NCBI GenBank assembly: GCA_036003045.1
Contig: DASYSS010000071.1
Coordinates: 1 to 54,074 of the forward strand
DNA from: Gemmatimonadaceae bacterium
Lineage (GTDB): Bacteria > Gemmatimonadota > Gemmatimonadetes > Gemmatimonadales > Gemmatimonadaceae
DNA: 54,074 nt
Direction: 5' to 3'
Positions 41,907 to 49,524 of this stretch are shown piece by piece. Position numbers and translations under genes: made by a program. The notes beneath the pieces were generated by a model. That model was not told where the DNA came from and did not search any database. It saw nothing but the letters and a program-made list of their open reading frames with translations. The stretch's first letter is position 1. Each line of letters opens with the position of its first letter.

Positions 41907-42464
41907 ATGGGACGGCAACTCTTCACGGAAGGCCCGTACATCGATCCGCCGGTCGCGTCCAACCCGGGCGTCACGGGCGCGGCTGGATCGGCCCTCGTCT
42001 CGACCTCGGCGGAAGCGCTCTGGATCGGCGCGCAGTTCACGCCCATCTATGCCAACGATCCGAAGGCCGGGAAGATTTACACGGTTCGGGCCGGGGGTAT
42101 TCTGTCGACCGGCGCGTCGGGAACGCTGATCCTGATTCCACAGTACGGCGCGTTGGGCGGCACCACGCTCGGGACCTCGATCACACAGACGGTTCCGATC
42201 AACCTGACAAATGTTCCGTGGTATCTGGAATTCACGCTCGTGTTTCGGACGATCGGCAGCGGTGTCAACTCGACGTGTATCGGGACAGGGTATTTCCAAG
42301 CGGCAGGCACGGCCGCGACGGCTGGCTCCAGTTTCGATCTCGCCTTCGGCGGAACGTCGGCGACCGTGGACGTCACGGTCAATTCCGGCATTACGATCAG
42401 CAAGACGTTGAGCGTCGCCGGCTCCTTCACGACGCAATACGCCTTCATTCACGGTTACAATTAG
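41907..42464 (+). CDS. Putative virion structural protein (185 aa)
   Basis: A mainly beta protein (STSAEALWIGAQFTPIYANDPKAGKIYTVRAGGILSTGASGTLILIPQYG, then SSFDLAFGGTSATVDVTVNSG). The glycine/threonine-rich strands resemble tail or head surface proteins found next to fibre genes. No named family is recognised. Confidence 0.65.
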   Translation: MGRQLFTEGPYIDPPVASNPGVTGAAGSALVSTSAEALWIGAQFTPIYANDPKAGKIYTVRAGGILSTGASGTLILIPQYGALGGTTLGTSITQTVPINLTNVPWYLEFTLVFRTIGSGVNSTCIGTGYFQAAGTAATAGSSFDLAFGGTSATVDVTVNSGITISKTLSVAGSFTTQYAFIHGYN

Positions 42465-42534
42465 TCCGATTGCCGAGCGACGCCGCTCGTGCATCGATGC
42501 GCCTCGAATGCCTTTTCACGTTGAGCGAACTTTT

Positions 42535-42759
42535 ATGTCTCTCGCAAGCGATTACGCCGCCGCCGTTGCCGCGGCGGCCGGCGATGTGGTGACGGCTGCC
42601 GCTACAGCTCCCGCGCCCCTTACGGGACCGAACGGGCACCTCGAAGTCACGCCACAAGGAAACCTGCGCGCCGTGCCGGGGCCGGGCGTGGGAGCGGTGG
42701 AGATCCCTGCCGCTGCGGTCCCGGCAGCGATCGCGTGGCTCACGACCAACTTCGTCTAG
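42535..42759 (+). CDS. Small alanine-rich protein (74 aa)
   Basis: Start at ATG 42535 (an ATG at 42508 would add nine residues). SLASDYAAAVAAAAGDVVTAAATAPAPLTGPNGHLEVTPQGNLRAVPG then AVEIPAAAVPAAIAWLTTNFV. The layout resembles small phage proteins seen with minor structural genes. Function is unknown. Confidence 0.6.
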   Translation: MSLASDYAAAVAAAAGDVVTAAATAPAPLTGPNGHLEVTPQGNLRAVPGPGVGAVEIPAAAVPAAIAWLTTNFV

Positions 42760-42762
42760 GCC

Positions 42763-43101
42763 ATGCCGGGATCATTTCAGTCGAACGGCATGTGGGGCGT
42801 TCCCCGCGTGCCACGATCGATACCCGTTGTTCGCAACTTCGACGATACGCCGACGGGGGCGTACCAGTACTACTACTCGATCGCACTGCAGGCAGTCGAT
42901 GGAAGCGGCACGCCGCTCCCGGGCGCGATCGTATCCCTCTTTCGTACCGTCGACAATTCGTTCGCCGGATTAGCCGTCACGGACGCCAACGGCAATTTTC
43001 GGCTCGCCGCGTCGCAGTTTATTCAGCACTACCTCGTCGCCTATTTGACCGGTAGCCCAGACCTCGCCGGCACCTCTGTGAACACCCTGGTCGGCACATG
43101 A
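42763..43101 (+). CDS. Putative beta-sandwich structural protein (112 aa)
   Basis: YYYSIALQAVDGSGTPLPGAIVSLFRTVDNSFAGLAVTDANGNFRLA matches a carboxypeptidase regulatory-like (CarboxypepD_reg/prealbumin-like) beta-sandwich pattern, with G..l.Ga.V...... tDa.G.f.l. These domains are frequent in phage decoration and fibre proteins. Position in the second structural block agrees. Confidence 0.68.
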   Translation: MPGSFQSNGMWGVPRVPRSIPVVRNFDDTPTGAYQYYYSIALQAVDGSGTPLPGAIVSLFRTVDNSFAGLAVTDANGNFRLAASQFIQHYLVAYLTGSPDLAGTSVNTLVGT

Positions 43102-43108
43102 GGAATCA

Positions 43109-43303
43109 ATGATCCATATCGTGATCCAGTTCGACGAGACGACGGGCCAAATGAACATCAACGCATCCGATAGTAATAAGATGCGCTGCTGCTGGATCCT
43201 TGAACTCGCGCGCGATGAAGTAAAGAAACACGAGGACCCGTCGGCTGGGCATATCGCGCTGGTTCCACCCGGCATGCGACTGCCGATGCGCAACGGATCG
43301 TGA
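43109..43303 (+). CDS. Small hypothetical protein (64 aa)
   Basis: GAGGA precedes the ATG. IHIVIQFDETTGQMNINASDSNKMRCCWILELARDEVKKHE is an alpha/beta pattern also found in small phage proteins near tail genes. It ends with an overlap of the GTG start of the next gene. Not recognised. Confidence 0.65.
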   Translation: MIHIVIQFDETTGQMNINASDSNKMRCCWILELARDEVKKHEDPSAGHIALVPPGMRLPMRNGS

Positions 43304-44535
43304 CATTTATTGTCGCGGATCGGGTCAAAGAAACGACCGCGTCGACGGGGCCGGGAAACCTCGCCCTCAGCGGCGCCTCGGTCGGCTTCCGCGCATTCTC
43401 GTCGGTCTGCGCGAATAACGACACCGTTGCCTACACGATCTCGTCGGCGGGGGGCGTCGAATGGGAGACGGGCGTCGGCACGTGGCAGGCGGGCAACACG
43501 CTCGTCCGCACGGCCGTCATCGCGTCGTCGAACGCCAACGCGGCCGTCAACTTCTCGGCCGGCACGAAGGACGTCTATCTCACGGTCCTTGCGACGCAGG
43601 TGCCGGACGCGACACGGATTTGTGACGGGCGGCTCACGCTGACGAGCGGTACGCCCGTCACGACCGCCGATGTCACCGGCGCGACGTCGGTCTTTTTCAC
43701 GCCGATGATCGGCGACCAGATTGGGCTCTTCAACGGCGCCGCGTGGCGGCTCTACCAGTTCTCAGAAATCACGATCGCGCTCGGCACGCTCACGTCCGCC
43801 AAGAACTACGATATCTTCGCGTACGACTCTGGCGGCGTGGTCGGGTGCGTGATCGGGCCCGCGTGGACCTCGGACACGGCGCGCGGATCAGGTGCAGGGA
43901 CGACAGAGCTCACGCGGTTGAACGGCGTGTTGGTCAACAACGTCGCCATCTCGGGCGGCCCGGCGGCGAACCAGGGCCGCTATCTCGGCACGTTCCGCAC
44001 GACGGCGACGACCACGACGGAAGATTCGGCTGGTGGCGTGACGACGCAGGTCGGCGGGAAACGGTTCTTGTTCAATCAGTACAACCGCGTCCAGCGTGCG
44101 CTCTCGGTGATCGATACCACGGATAACTGGTCCTATACGACCAATACCGTCCGCCAGGCGAATGGTGCGGCAGGGAACCGGGTGGAGTATGTCGTTGGCG
44201 AGGCGGCTGTGATGCTCGACGTAGAGGTGCTCGGGATCGCGTTTATAGCAAACAACTCAGCAAATGCCGCCAAAATGGGTGTAGGCATTGACAGCACGAC
44301 CACGCTCTCTGGCACGGTGCAAGGGGGTTACGAAGCGCTCGCGTTTTCTGGCGCCAACGCGGATCCCGGCAATGGCCTCTATGTCCCGTTAAATGGCAAC
44401 TTTATCGGGTATCCAGGTCTCGGCTATCACACCCTCAACTGGAACGAAAAGGGCGCTGACGTGAATTGCACGTTTCTAGGGGATAATGGTGGCGACGGAC
44501 AACAGGCCGGCCTGCTCGCAATGCTCATCATCTAA
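43300..44535 (+). CDS. Putative tail fibre / receptor-binding protein
   Basis: A 411-residue protein, GTG start. The N-terminal 85 residues (VADRVKETTASTGPGNLALSGASVGFRAFSSVCANNDTVAYTISS, then WETGVGTW and LVRTAVIASSNANAAVNFSAGTKDVYLTV) form a module commonly found at the start of phage fibre proteins. The rest is beta-rich with GRYLGTFRTT and YNRVQRAL. The C-terminal part is likely exposed. Probably part of the host-range apparatus. Confidence 0.72.
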   Translation: MTFIVADRVKETTASTGPGNLALSGASVGFRAFSSVCANNDTVAYTISSAGGVEWETGVGTWQAGNTLVRTAVIASSNANAAVNFSAGTKDVYLTVLATQVPDATRICDGRLTLTSGTPVTTADVTGATSVFFTPMIGDQIGLFNGAAWRLYQFSEITIALGTLTSAKNYDIFAYDSGGVVGCVIGPAWTSDTARGSGAGTTELTRLNGVLVNNVAISGGPAANQGRYLGTFRTTATTTTEDSAGGVTTQVGGKRFLFNQYNRVQRALSVIDTTDNWSYTTNTVRQANGAAGNRVEYVVGEAAVMLDVEVLGIAFIANNSANAAKMGVGIDSTTTLSGTVQGGYEALAFSGANADPGNGLYVPLNGNFIGYPGLGYHTLNWNEKGADVNCTFLGDNGGDGQQAGLLAMLII

Positions 44536-44909
44536 TGATTCAACAACTCACCGTCGAGCGCCTCGTCGCCGCCCTTGCGGCTCTCGCTCCCATTGACGGG
44601 GTGAGCGTTGGGACGTTCGGTGTCTCATCGAGCGTCCGAATTGATTTTCAGGCGGCTGCCACGACCACGCAGAGGTCCAACGCGGCGGCGGCGCTCACAG
44701 CATTTGATTGGTCCGACGCCGCGAGCCTCGCGTGGGAACAGCAACAGAATCCGAATCAGACCGCCCTCTTTGCTGCTGCCGCGCAAGCGGTGACTGACAA
44801 CCTGACGTTCCTGGCGATCGCCACGCCGACACAGACGCAGGCCGTCGCGCAGGTTCAAGCGCTGACGCGGCAGATGAATCAGGTGATTCGCTACCTCGCG
44901 CAGTTGTAG
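44535..44909 (+). CDS. Hypothetical protein adjacent to fibre gene (124 aa)
   Basis: ATG overlaps the previous stop by one base (TAATG). Pattern VGTFGVSSSVRIDFQAAATTTQRSNAAAALTAFDWSDAASLAWEQQQNPN, then LTRQMNQVIRYL. This resembles short proteins beside tail fibres that may act as assembly chaperones. Not confirmed. Confidence 0.65.
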   Translation: MIQQLTVERLVAALAALAPIDGVSVGTFGVSSSVRIDFQAAATTTQRSNAAAALTAFDWSDAASLAWEQQQNPNQTALFAAAAQAVTDNLTFLAIATPTQTQAVAQVQALTRQMNQVIRYLAQL

Positions 44910-44918
44910 GCCCGGCCG

Positions 44919-46433
44919 ATGCTCGGCTTCCTTCCGATTGCCAGCGCGGCGATCGCGGACGAAGGACTGCCCGCACCGGCGGCCGAGACGTTGATCGTCC
45001 TGTACCCGGTCGCGCTCACTGATCAGACGATTGTCCTGCGCGACCCGACGGCAGTCCCGGTGTCGATCTCGGTGTCCGCGAGTCAAGGCACGGGCACGGA
45101 ATCGCTCGCTGAAGCCGACGCCTCGATCGCCGTCGGCGACGAATCGACGACCGCCGTCGCGGCCATTCTCGCAACGAGCGACGAGAACCTCCTCGGCGTC
45201 GCGGCAACACTAGCGAGCAGTGACGAGAATGTACTCGGCCTTGCCGCCACGCTTCCATCCGGCGACGAGAACATCCTCGGACTCGCAACGGCCCTCGCCA
45301 CAGGCGATGAGTCGCTAGGCGCCATCGTGGCGAGCTTGGTGACAGCGGACGAGTCGCTGATCGGCGTGGGCGCGACTCTGGCTGAGGCGGACGAGAACCT
45401 GGTCGGCATCGTCGGCTCGGACGCCGTCGCGGACGAGAACCTGATCGGCCTGGGATCGCCGTTGGCGACTGGCGACGAGTCGTCTGTTCCTGTCTCAGCA
45501 ACACTTCCGTCCTCCGACGAGAATCTTGTCGGACTCGCCGCGGCGCTCGCCACGGCAGACGAGGATCTGCTGGGCGTCGCGGGGTCGCTCGCCAGCGCGG
45601 ACGAGAACCTCGTCGGCATCACGTCGTCCTTGCTCGTCGGCGACGAGTCGCTTGGCACTGTCGCCGTACAGCAAACCCAACAGACGGCTACGGAATCGCT
45701 CACGGGGCTCGCGCCGTCGCTGGCGTCGTCGGACGAGTCGCTGACCGGCCTCGCGACGACGCTTGGCTTGAGCGACGAAAACACGCTCGGCGTGTCCGCG
45801 TCGAAAGCAACGGCCGACGAGAATCTTCTCGGCGTCGCGGGATCATTGGCGATCGGCGACGAGTCGAAAGGCACGCCGTCGGCGACCATGGCGACGGGGG
45901 ACGAGTCGATCGGTCCCGTTGCGGCGACGCTCGCGAGCGCGGATGAGTCGCTGATTGGGGTCACGGCCTCGCGACTTTCGAGCGACGAGAATCTGCTCGG
46001 CGTCTCGGGCTCACAAGGCACCGCCGATGAATGGGCGATGGTGCTCGCCGCGCTGCAACTCATCAGCGACGAATCGGCGGGAACGCTGTCGGCCATCGCC
46101 GCCGCGGGCACCGAATCGCTGGTCGGGCTCCAGGCATCGCAGTCGAGCGGCGACGAATGGCTGATTGGTGTCGCGGCGATCCTGGCCGCGGCACACGAGT
46201 CGCTGGCCTCGCCGCTCACCTATTGTCTGATCAGCGCCGTCACGCAACTGTTGGCGACGGTCACGGCGACGCGCGTCGAGCCGACCGTCTCGGCGACGAA
46301 CATCACGCCCGCCGTACCGTTCACGCGCCTTTCGCCTGAATTGCTCGCCACCTGCATCACGCCGAATCCCGTCGCGACCGCGCTGTCGCCGTCCGTCGAC
46401 GCCACCCGACTCATTGAGGAGCTCGTCCCATGA
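44919..46433 (+). CDS. Tandem 14-residue repeat protein, putative fibre or surface protein
   Basis: A 504-residue protein. Residues about 59-435 contain some 27 tandem copies of a 14-residue unit with consensus (S/A/G)DE(N/S)LLGVAATLAS. Position 2-4 is nearly always acidic (DEN, DES, TES) and positions 5-8 hydrophobic. The C-terminal 65 residues contain a second, shorter repeat of about 9-10 residues (TxLxPxVxA). The regularity suggests a solenoid or fibrous fold. The gene lies in the second structural block. It has no signal peptide. Confidence 0.8.
   Translation: MLGFLPIASAAIADEGLPAPAAETLIVLYPVALTDQTIVLRDPTAVPVSISVSASQGTGTESLAEADASIAVGDESTTAVAAILATSDENLLGVAATLASSDENVLGLAATLPSGDENILGLATALATGDESLGAIVASLVTADESLIGVGATLAEADENLVGIVGSDAVADENLIGLGSPLATGDESSVPVSATLPSSDENLVGLAAALATADEDLLGVAGSLASADENLVGITSSLLVGDESLGTVAVQQTQQTATESLTGLAPSLASSDESLTGLATTLGLSDENTLGVSASKATADENLLGVAGSLAIGDESKGTPSATMATGDESIGPVAATLASADESLIGVTASRLSSDENLLGVSGSQGTADEWAMVLAALQLISDESAGTLSAIAAAGTESLVGLQASQSSGDEWLIGVAAILAAAHESLASPLTYCLISAVTQLLATVTATRVEPTVSATNITPAVPFTRLSPELLATCITPNPVATALSPSVDATRLIEELVP
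45093..46220 (+). repeat. Array of about 27 tandem 42-bp coding repeats
   Basis: The DNA repeats in 42-base units that keep GACGAG(A/T)..CT at nearly fixed intervals, but third positions have diverged, so this is an old array maintained by selection on the protein. One unit (near 45660) is longer by two codons. No two adjacent units are identical. Confidence 0.85.
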
Positions 46434-46831
46434 CCACAACGCCGACGCCATCGGTCCACGTGCTGTCACCGTCGAACGATCTGGTCTACACGTTCGTCCT
46501 CGAGGAGGTGGATCCCGCGACCTTCGTGCTCGGGCCAGCGACGACGGGCGCTGTGACGTGTTTCCTGTCGACGTCGAACCTGTCGAATGCGACAGCGATC
46601 ACCGGCCTGACGCGCCCCGCCGTCTACATCGGCGGCGCGAACGGGTATCCGGACGGGACGTGGGGCGTCGAGTTCGATGCCGACGACCTGACGCCAGCGC
46701 TGCTCCAGCCGATTTTCGAGGTGTCGCCCGCGCCGACGCCGTACCTGATGATCGTCCGCGGCGGTGCCGTGCGGCGCTACATCACGCTCAAATACCAGAA
46801 GGCGCTCAAGGCGGAGCTGACGCAGGTCTAG
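46430..46831 (+). CDS. Hypothetical protein, beta-sandwich-like (133 aa)
   Basis: ATG overlaps the previous stop. VHVLSPSNDLVYTFVLEEVDPATF, AVTCFLSTSNLSNATAITGLTRPAVYIGG, WGVEFDADDLTP and YLMIVRGGAVRRYITLKYQKA show a compact beta-rich domain. It is the last rightward gene before the strand switch; its 3' end overlaps the convergent gene by four bases. Confidence 0.7.
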   Translation: MTTTPTPSVHVLSPSNDLVYTFVLEEVDPATFVLGPATTGAVTCFLSTSNLSNATAITGLTRPAVYIGGANGYPDGTWGVEFDADDLTPALLQPIFEVSPAPTPYLMIVRGGAVRRYITLKYQKALKAELTQV

Positions 46832-47100
46832 ATGTTTTTCAGGTCGTCGATCGAAGATAACGCGCTCAGGTCTGGGATTCCGTGAAAGAATCGCCAGACG
46901 CCTTCTAGGACAACCGCGGGCTCGGGAGAGCGCTTGCGGAGAATGAAGGTCGCGCCGCACGCATGGCAGCTCGCCGCATCGTAAATGGCGCCCGGTATCG
47001 CGATCACGTGATAATCGTTCGGCGCCTTCAATGGCTCGCCGCAGTCGCAGCAAGACATCGGGGGCTCGTAACTCTCTGCGGGGGCGCGTTCCTCGCTCAT
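46828..47100 (-). CDS. Zinc-ribbon-like protein (90 aa), leftward
   Basis: Cys motifs MSCCDCGEP and SCHACGATF suggest a zinc ribbon. The rest (FILRKRSPEPAVVLEGVWRFFHGIPDLSALSSIDDL) is unrecognised. It starts with an ATGA overlap with the upstream leftward gene, so these leftward genes form one operon. Confidence 0.7.
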   Translation of the reverse strand: MSEERAPAESYEPPMSCCDCGEPLKAPNDYHVIAIPGAIYDAASCHACGATFILRKRSPEPAVVLEGVWRFFHGIPDLSALSSIDDLKNI

Positions 47101-47312
47101 GAGATAGCCCGACGCGGCGACAGGATTCGTATGTTCGGAATCGGCGGCGCGGTCGACCCGAACGTATCGTCGATCACCATCGCCCAGAGCGCATCGTTCA
47201 ATCCGCTCATTGCGTTCGCAAGATGGCGCATCGCCTCGTTGTTTCGCTCCATCACATCAGCCAGCGCGCGGAATGCTTCATCGTATCTCTCAAGGGCGTC
47301 GTCGTCGCGCAT
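47097..47312 (-). CDS. Small helical protein (71 aa), leftward
   Basis: Start chosen at the ATG 47312 (first residues RDDDALERYDEAFRALADVMERNNEAMRHLANAMSGL). A charged helix dominates; the upstream in-frame extension is arginine/serine-rich and belongs to the opposite frame of other genes. It has an ATGA overlap with the zinc-ribbon gene. Function unknown. Confidence 0.68.
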   Translation of the reverse strand: MRDDDALERYDEAFRALADVMERNNEAMRHLANAMSGLNDALWAMVIDDTFGSTAPPIPNIRILSPRRAIS

Positions 47313-47352
47313 GGAGACAACTATACTCGATTCGGGGCCGCGCCGTGGCGAC

Positions 47353-47670
47353 TCACTTCTCCGCGAACGCGCCCCGCTCCATCCAGAGGTCGACCGTCTC
47401 CCCGACGCGCCGGACCTGAACCGCCGACGAGTCGATCCGCTCGATGAGCATCGGCGTCCCGCGGGCCACGGGCCGACACCCGCCGTGCGAACTGAGCGAG
47501 TCACGGCTCGCGCAGCCGAATGCCGCGGCGGTCGTGTTCATGATCGCGCCCTCGACAAAGCCGTCCACGGGCGGCCCCTCGGCGGACGGCGCGCCACGGT
47601 TGCGGACGCGGGCGAGCACGGCGAGAGCTATCACGGCGACGATGGCGAGAGAGATCCAGAGGCGGCGCAC
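47353..47670 (-). CDS. Membrane-anchored or exported protein (105 aa), leftward
   Basis: GTG start. An N-terminal hydrophobic segment (RRLWISLAIVAVIALAVLARV) is either a signal anchor or signal peptide. The following domain has two or three cysteines (FGCASRD, HGGCRPV) and ends in a beta segment (VQVRRVGETVDLWMERG). Next to a lipoprotein gene. Function unknown. Confidence 0.7.
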   Translation of the reverse strand: MRRLWISLAIVAVIALAVLARVRNRGAPSAEGPPVDGFVEGAIMNTTAAAFGCASRDSLSSHGGCRPVARGTPMLIERIDSSAVQVRRVGETVDLWMERGAFAEK

Positions 47671-48104
47671 TACCAGACCGCGATGATGTAGTAGGCTTCG
47701 TTCGCGATCCCGTTGATGAGCGTGACGCCGGGCGTCGCGCTGCCGATCCCCGTGAGACCGCAGAACACGAAGGGGCTATTCGATGGCGTCTGCGCCACCG
47801 CGAGCCACGTGATCCGATCCGTGCTCACGTAACAGGCGACGACGGGCACCTTATTCCCAGCGACCGACGCCGCGGGCAACGGAACAGAGACGGAGCCGGT
47901 CCCGGACAGGTTGCCCGTGAAGTCGGCGCGATTCGTTGAGCCTGCTGGACCGGACGGCCCCTGCGGGCCCGCGGGACCGTTCGGACCTTGCGCACCTGCC
48001 GGACCTTGCGGCCCCGTCGCGCCGTCCGCGCCCTTGCAGCCGAGTACGATTCCGAGACCGAACAGCGTGACAGCTTGGCGGGCGCGCATGGTTGAGATCC
48101 TCAT
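47670..48104 (-). CDS. Collagen-like lipoprotein, leftward
   Basis: A 144-residue protein (start ATG 48104; ATG 48089 gives five residues fewer). The signal peptide ends in a lipobox (GLGIVLGC), so the mature protein would be lipidated on Cys. Directly after it is a collagen-like tract of Gly-X-Y triplets ([19 protein letters not shown] and further). A C-terminal beta-rich domain follows ([17 protein letters not shown]). Such lipoproteins are common in Gemmatimonadota and other environmental bacteria. In a phage it could modify the host surface. Confidence 0.78.
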   Translation of the reverse strand: MRISTMRARQAVTLFGLGIVLGCKGADGATGPQGPAGAQGPNGPAGPQGPSGPAGSTNRADFTGNLSGTGSVSVPLPAASVAGNKVPVVACYVSTDRITWLAVAQTPSNSPFVFCGLTGIGSATPGVTLINGIANEAYYIIAVW

Positions 48105-48211
48105 CGTGGTGAGAAGATTAGAGCGGTCTAATAATTGGGCTGCTGTAACAGGACGTTGCAGAACGCTGAGGGTGGCCCCATTTTCGTCGGCCTCAACGGA
48201 GGACATCTGAT
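48105..48211. promoter_or_regulatory. Divergent intergenic region between lipoprotein and rightward small gene
   Basis: A 107-base gap. It contains TAATAATTGGG and neighbouring AT-rich bases near 48128-48140, which could serve as -10 elements for the leftward operon. GGAGG (48198-48202) is the binding site of the gene at 48212. No well-formed -35 box is evident. Confidence 0.4.
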
Positions 48212-48439
48212 ATGCGGGTGACGGGAAAACGGCCGACGCCTAGCTCGGCTCGCGGCGTTTGGCAGGCGGATTTCTTTGGACCGGACGGGGAACTCGTGCT
48301 CGTCGCGACGGATAGTCGGAGTCGGCTCGTCGCCCCGCCTCTCGTCGTGCCGCACGGCGCGAATCGCATGCAGGCGGCCGACGGGCTTCTCGAAACGCTG
48401 GACGCAGCAGACCCTATCCCTCCGTTGCGCATCATCTAG
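48212..48439 (+). CDS. Small hypothetical protein (75 aa)
   Basis: GGAGG nine bases upstream of the ATG. The sequence SARGVWQADFFGPDGELVLVATDSRSRLVAPPLVVPHGANRMQAADGLLETLDAA is unrecognised. It lies divergent from the lipoprotein gene, and its 3' end overlaps the leftward XRE gene by eight bases (convergent). Confidence 0.62.
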   Translation: MRVTGKRPTPSSARGVWQADFFGPDGELVLVATDSRSRLVAPPLVVPHGANRMQAADGLLETLDAADPIPPLRII

Positions 48440-48740
48440 CCTTCCCCCGTCGCATCGCCTTGGCGACGGGGCCGCCAAAGGCCAGCCACACGACCCCGCG
48501 GCCCTCGGGGTCGATCAGCACGACCAAGGCGCCCTCCTCAAGCGATAGCCCACGCAGGCCAGCCTCGATCCGACTGACCTTGCTGTCGTCGTACAGCTCG
48601 TCGAGACCATAGGTCTCGGCCATCGTCGTCAACTCCGCGGCGAGGGCCGCCTGGCTCAGCCCAGCGGCCTCACGGATGTCCTTCACCCGCCCCCCGCGCT
48701 CCGCTCGCCGAATTAGTTCGCTGCCCGGTTTTGTGGACAC
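48432..48740 (-). CDS. XRE-type (HTH) transcriptional regulator
   Basis: About 102 residues from the GTG at 48740; GTG at 48686 is another choice. Residues roughly 20-62 (VKDIREAAGLSQAALAAEL, then LYDDSKVSRIEAGLRGLSLEEG) make an XRE/Cro-like helix-turn-helix. The remainder is short (VVLIDPEGRGVVWLAFG). Its 5' region faces the palindrome-rich gap, so it is likely a repressor or switch protein of this phage. A 48803 start would include much of the gap and seems less likely. Confidence 0.72.
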   Translation of the reverse strand: MSTKPGSELIRRAERGGRVKDIREAAGLSQAALAAELTTMAETYGLDELYDDSKVSRIEAGLRGLSLEEGALVVLIDPEGRGVVWLAFGGPVAKAMRRGKAR

Positions 48741-48835
48741 TTTGTAACAATGTCTGGGGTCTGCGCTCTGGACCTTGCGGAAACCGCAATGTCCAACACA
48801 CATTGCTCACCGTGAAACTTATCACGGTGAGACGC
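48741..48835. promoter_or_regulatory. Palindrome-rich operator region
   Basis: Three perfect inverted repeats lie in this gap. TTGCGG-N3-CCGCAA is at 48775-48789. GCAATGT-N7-ACATTGC is at 48786-48806. TCACCGTGA-N6-TCACGGTGA is at 48807-48830. Another CAATGT half-site lies near 48749. The gap separates the leftward XRE gene from a rightward gene. It is likely to hold divergent promoters controlled by one or two DNA-binding proteins. Confidence 0.7.
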
Positions 48836-49060
48836 ATGGGTCTACCTGACAACGCCCCGACGCGTAAGCAGCGATTTGACGCGGCTTTAGCACTCTCGGG
48901 GATGACGCAAGAACAGTGGCGAACCGAGCACTACCGGGTCACGGTCCACCACCTCCTGGAAGTCCTGAAGGGCGAGCGTGACGGCTCGGCAGAGCTCAAC
49001 GCCGCGATCGATGCGCTGATCGCGAAGTACCTGCCGGCCGAAGCAGGCGAAGCCGCCTGA
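48836..49060 (+). CDS. Small putative DNA-binding protein (Cro-like position)
   Basis: A 74-residue protein immediately after the operator region. RKQRFDAALALSGMTQEQWRTEHYRVTVHHLLEVLKGERDGS is helical with a helix-turn-helix-like centre (MTQEQWRTEHY..TVHHLLEVL). Its place opposite the XRE gene is where a Cro-like factor would be. Identification is positional and tentative. The rest is a short helix ending AEAGEAA. Confidence 0.6.
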   Translation: MGLPDNAPTRKQRFDAALALSGMTQEQWRTEHYRVTVHHLLEVLKGERDGSAELNAAIDALIAKYLPAEAGEAA

Positions 49061-49137
49061 AAGCCCGCCAACGCTAGCAGCCGCGCCGCGACTCGCCAGC
49101 GCCAACTCTTTCCACCCCTCTTCGGAGGCGTAACGAA

Positions 49138-49275
49138 ATGCTACAAATCCTGATCGCCACCGTTGTCCTCGCCGCGATCGCGTGGCTCCGCCAGCGTCGC
49201 GAGGAGCGGAAGGCCGAATACGACGCGACGGCCGCACTGTGCGCGGAGCAGCGCCGACGTCAGCTCGCGCTCTAG
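49138..49275 (+). CDS. Small membrane protein (45 aa)
   Basis: GGAGG lies nine bases upstream of the ATG. The product begins MLQILIATVVLAAIAWLRQ, one membrane helix, followed by a charged tail (RREERKAEYDATAALC). Not recognised. Confidence 0.6.
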   Translation: MLQILIATVVLAAIAWLRQRREERKAEYDATAALCAEQRRRQLAL

Positions 49276-49524
49276 CAAATGCTCATGATGATGCGAACCG
49301 GGGCGCTGTCGAGCGCAATCGATACCGGGGAATCCCGCGGGCCTTCTACGCCAAGAGTCGGCGTCGCGCGGGGCATGCAAAAGGAAGGTTCGCTGGCCGG
49401 CCAGCGAAGAGGAGAGACGGGCCTTAGGGCTCGTCAGCCGGCGCAGTACCCCGAAACAACGAAGCGCCGCGAACCCGGGCAGGGTTTCTCGCGACGCCTC
49501 GCAACCAACAGAGGCAAGGTAATC
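49276..49524 (+). promoter_or_regulatory. 249-base gap with strong RNA/DNA structure
   Basis: A perfect 20-base palindrome TTCGCTGGCC/GGCCAGCGAA is at 49389-49408. A long imperfect stem-loop lies near 49470-49502 (GCGCCGCG..AACCC-N5-GGGTT..CGCGACGC). GAGGCAAGG precedes the next ATG. No ORF here has convincing protein features. It may be an operator, leader RNA or replication structure. Confidence 0.45.

Noticed and set aside
45083..46219. A 378-residue minus-strand ORF opposite the repeat gene
   Set aside because: It is a serine-rich mirror of the repeat array and has no start context or pattern of its own.
45093..46220. Possible CRISPR-like or minisatellite array
   Set aside because: The 42-bp periodicity is in frame and preserved mainly at the protein level, with no constant repeat and variable spacer arrangement.
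49384..49510. Possible tRNA
   Set aside because: GGTTCG and a stem-loop occur, but no cloverleaf with acceptor stem, anticodon arm and T-loop GTTCRA could be arranged.
49279..49524. N-terminal extension of the gene at 49525 to the ATG at 49279
   Set aside because: The extension is low-pattern and spans the palindrome and stem-loop; the GAGGCAAGG site points to ATG 49525.
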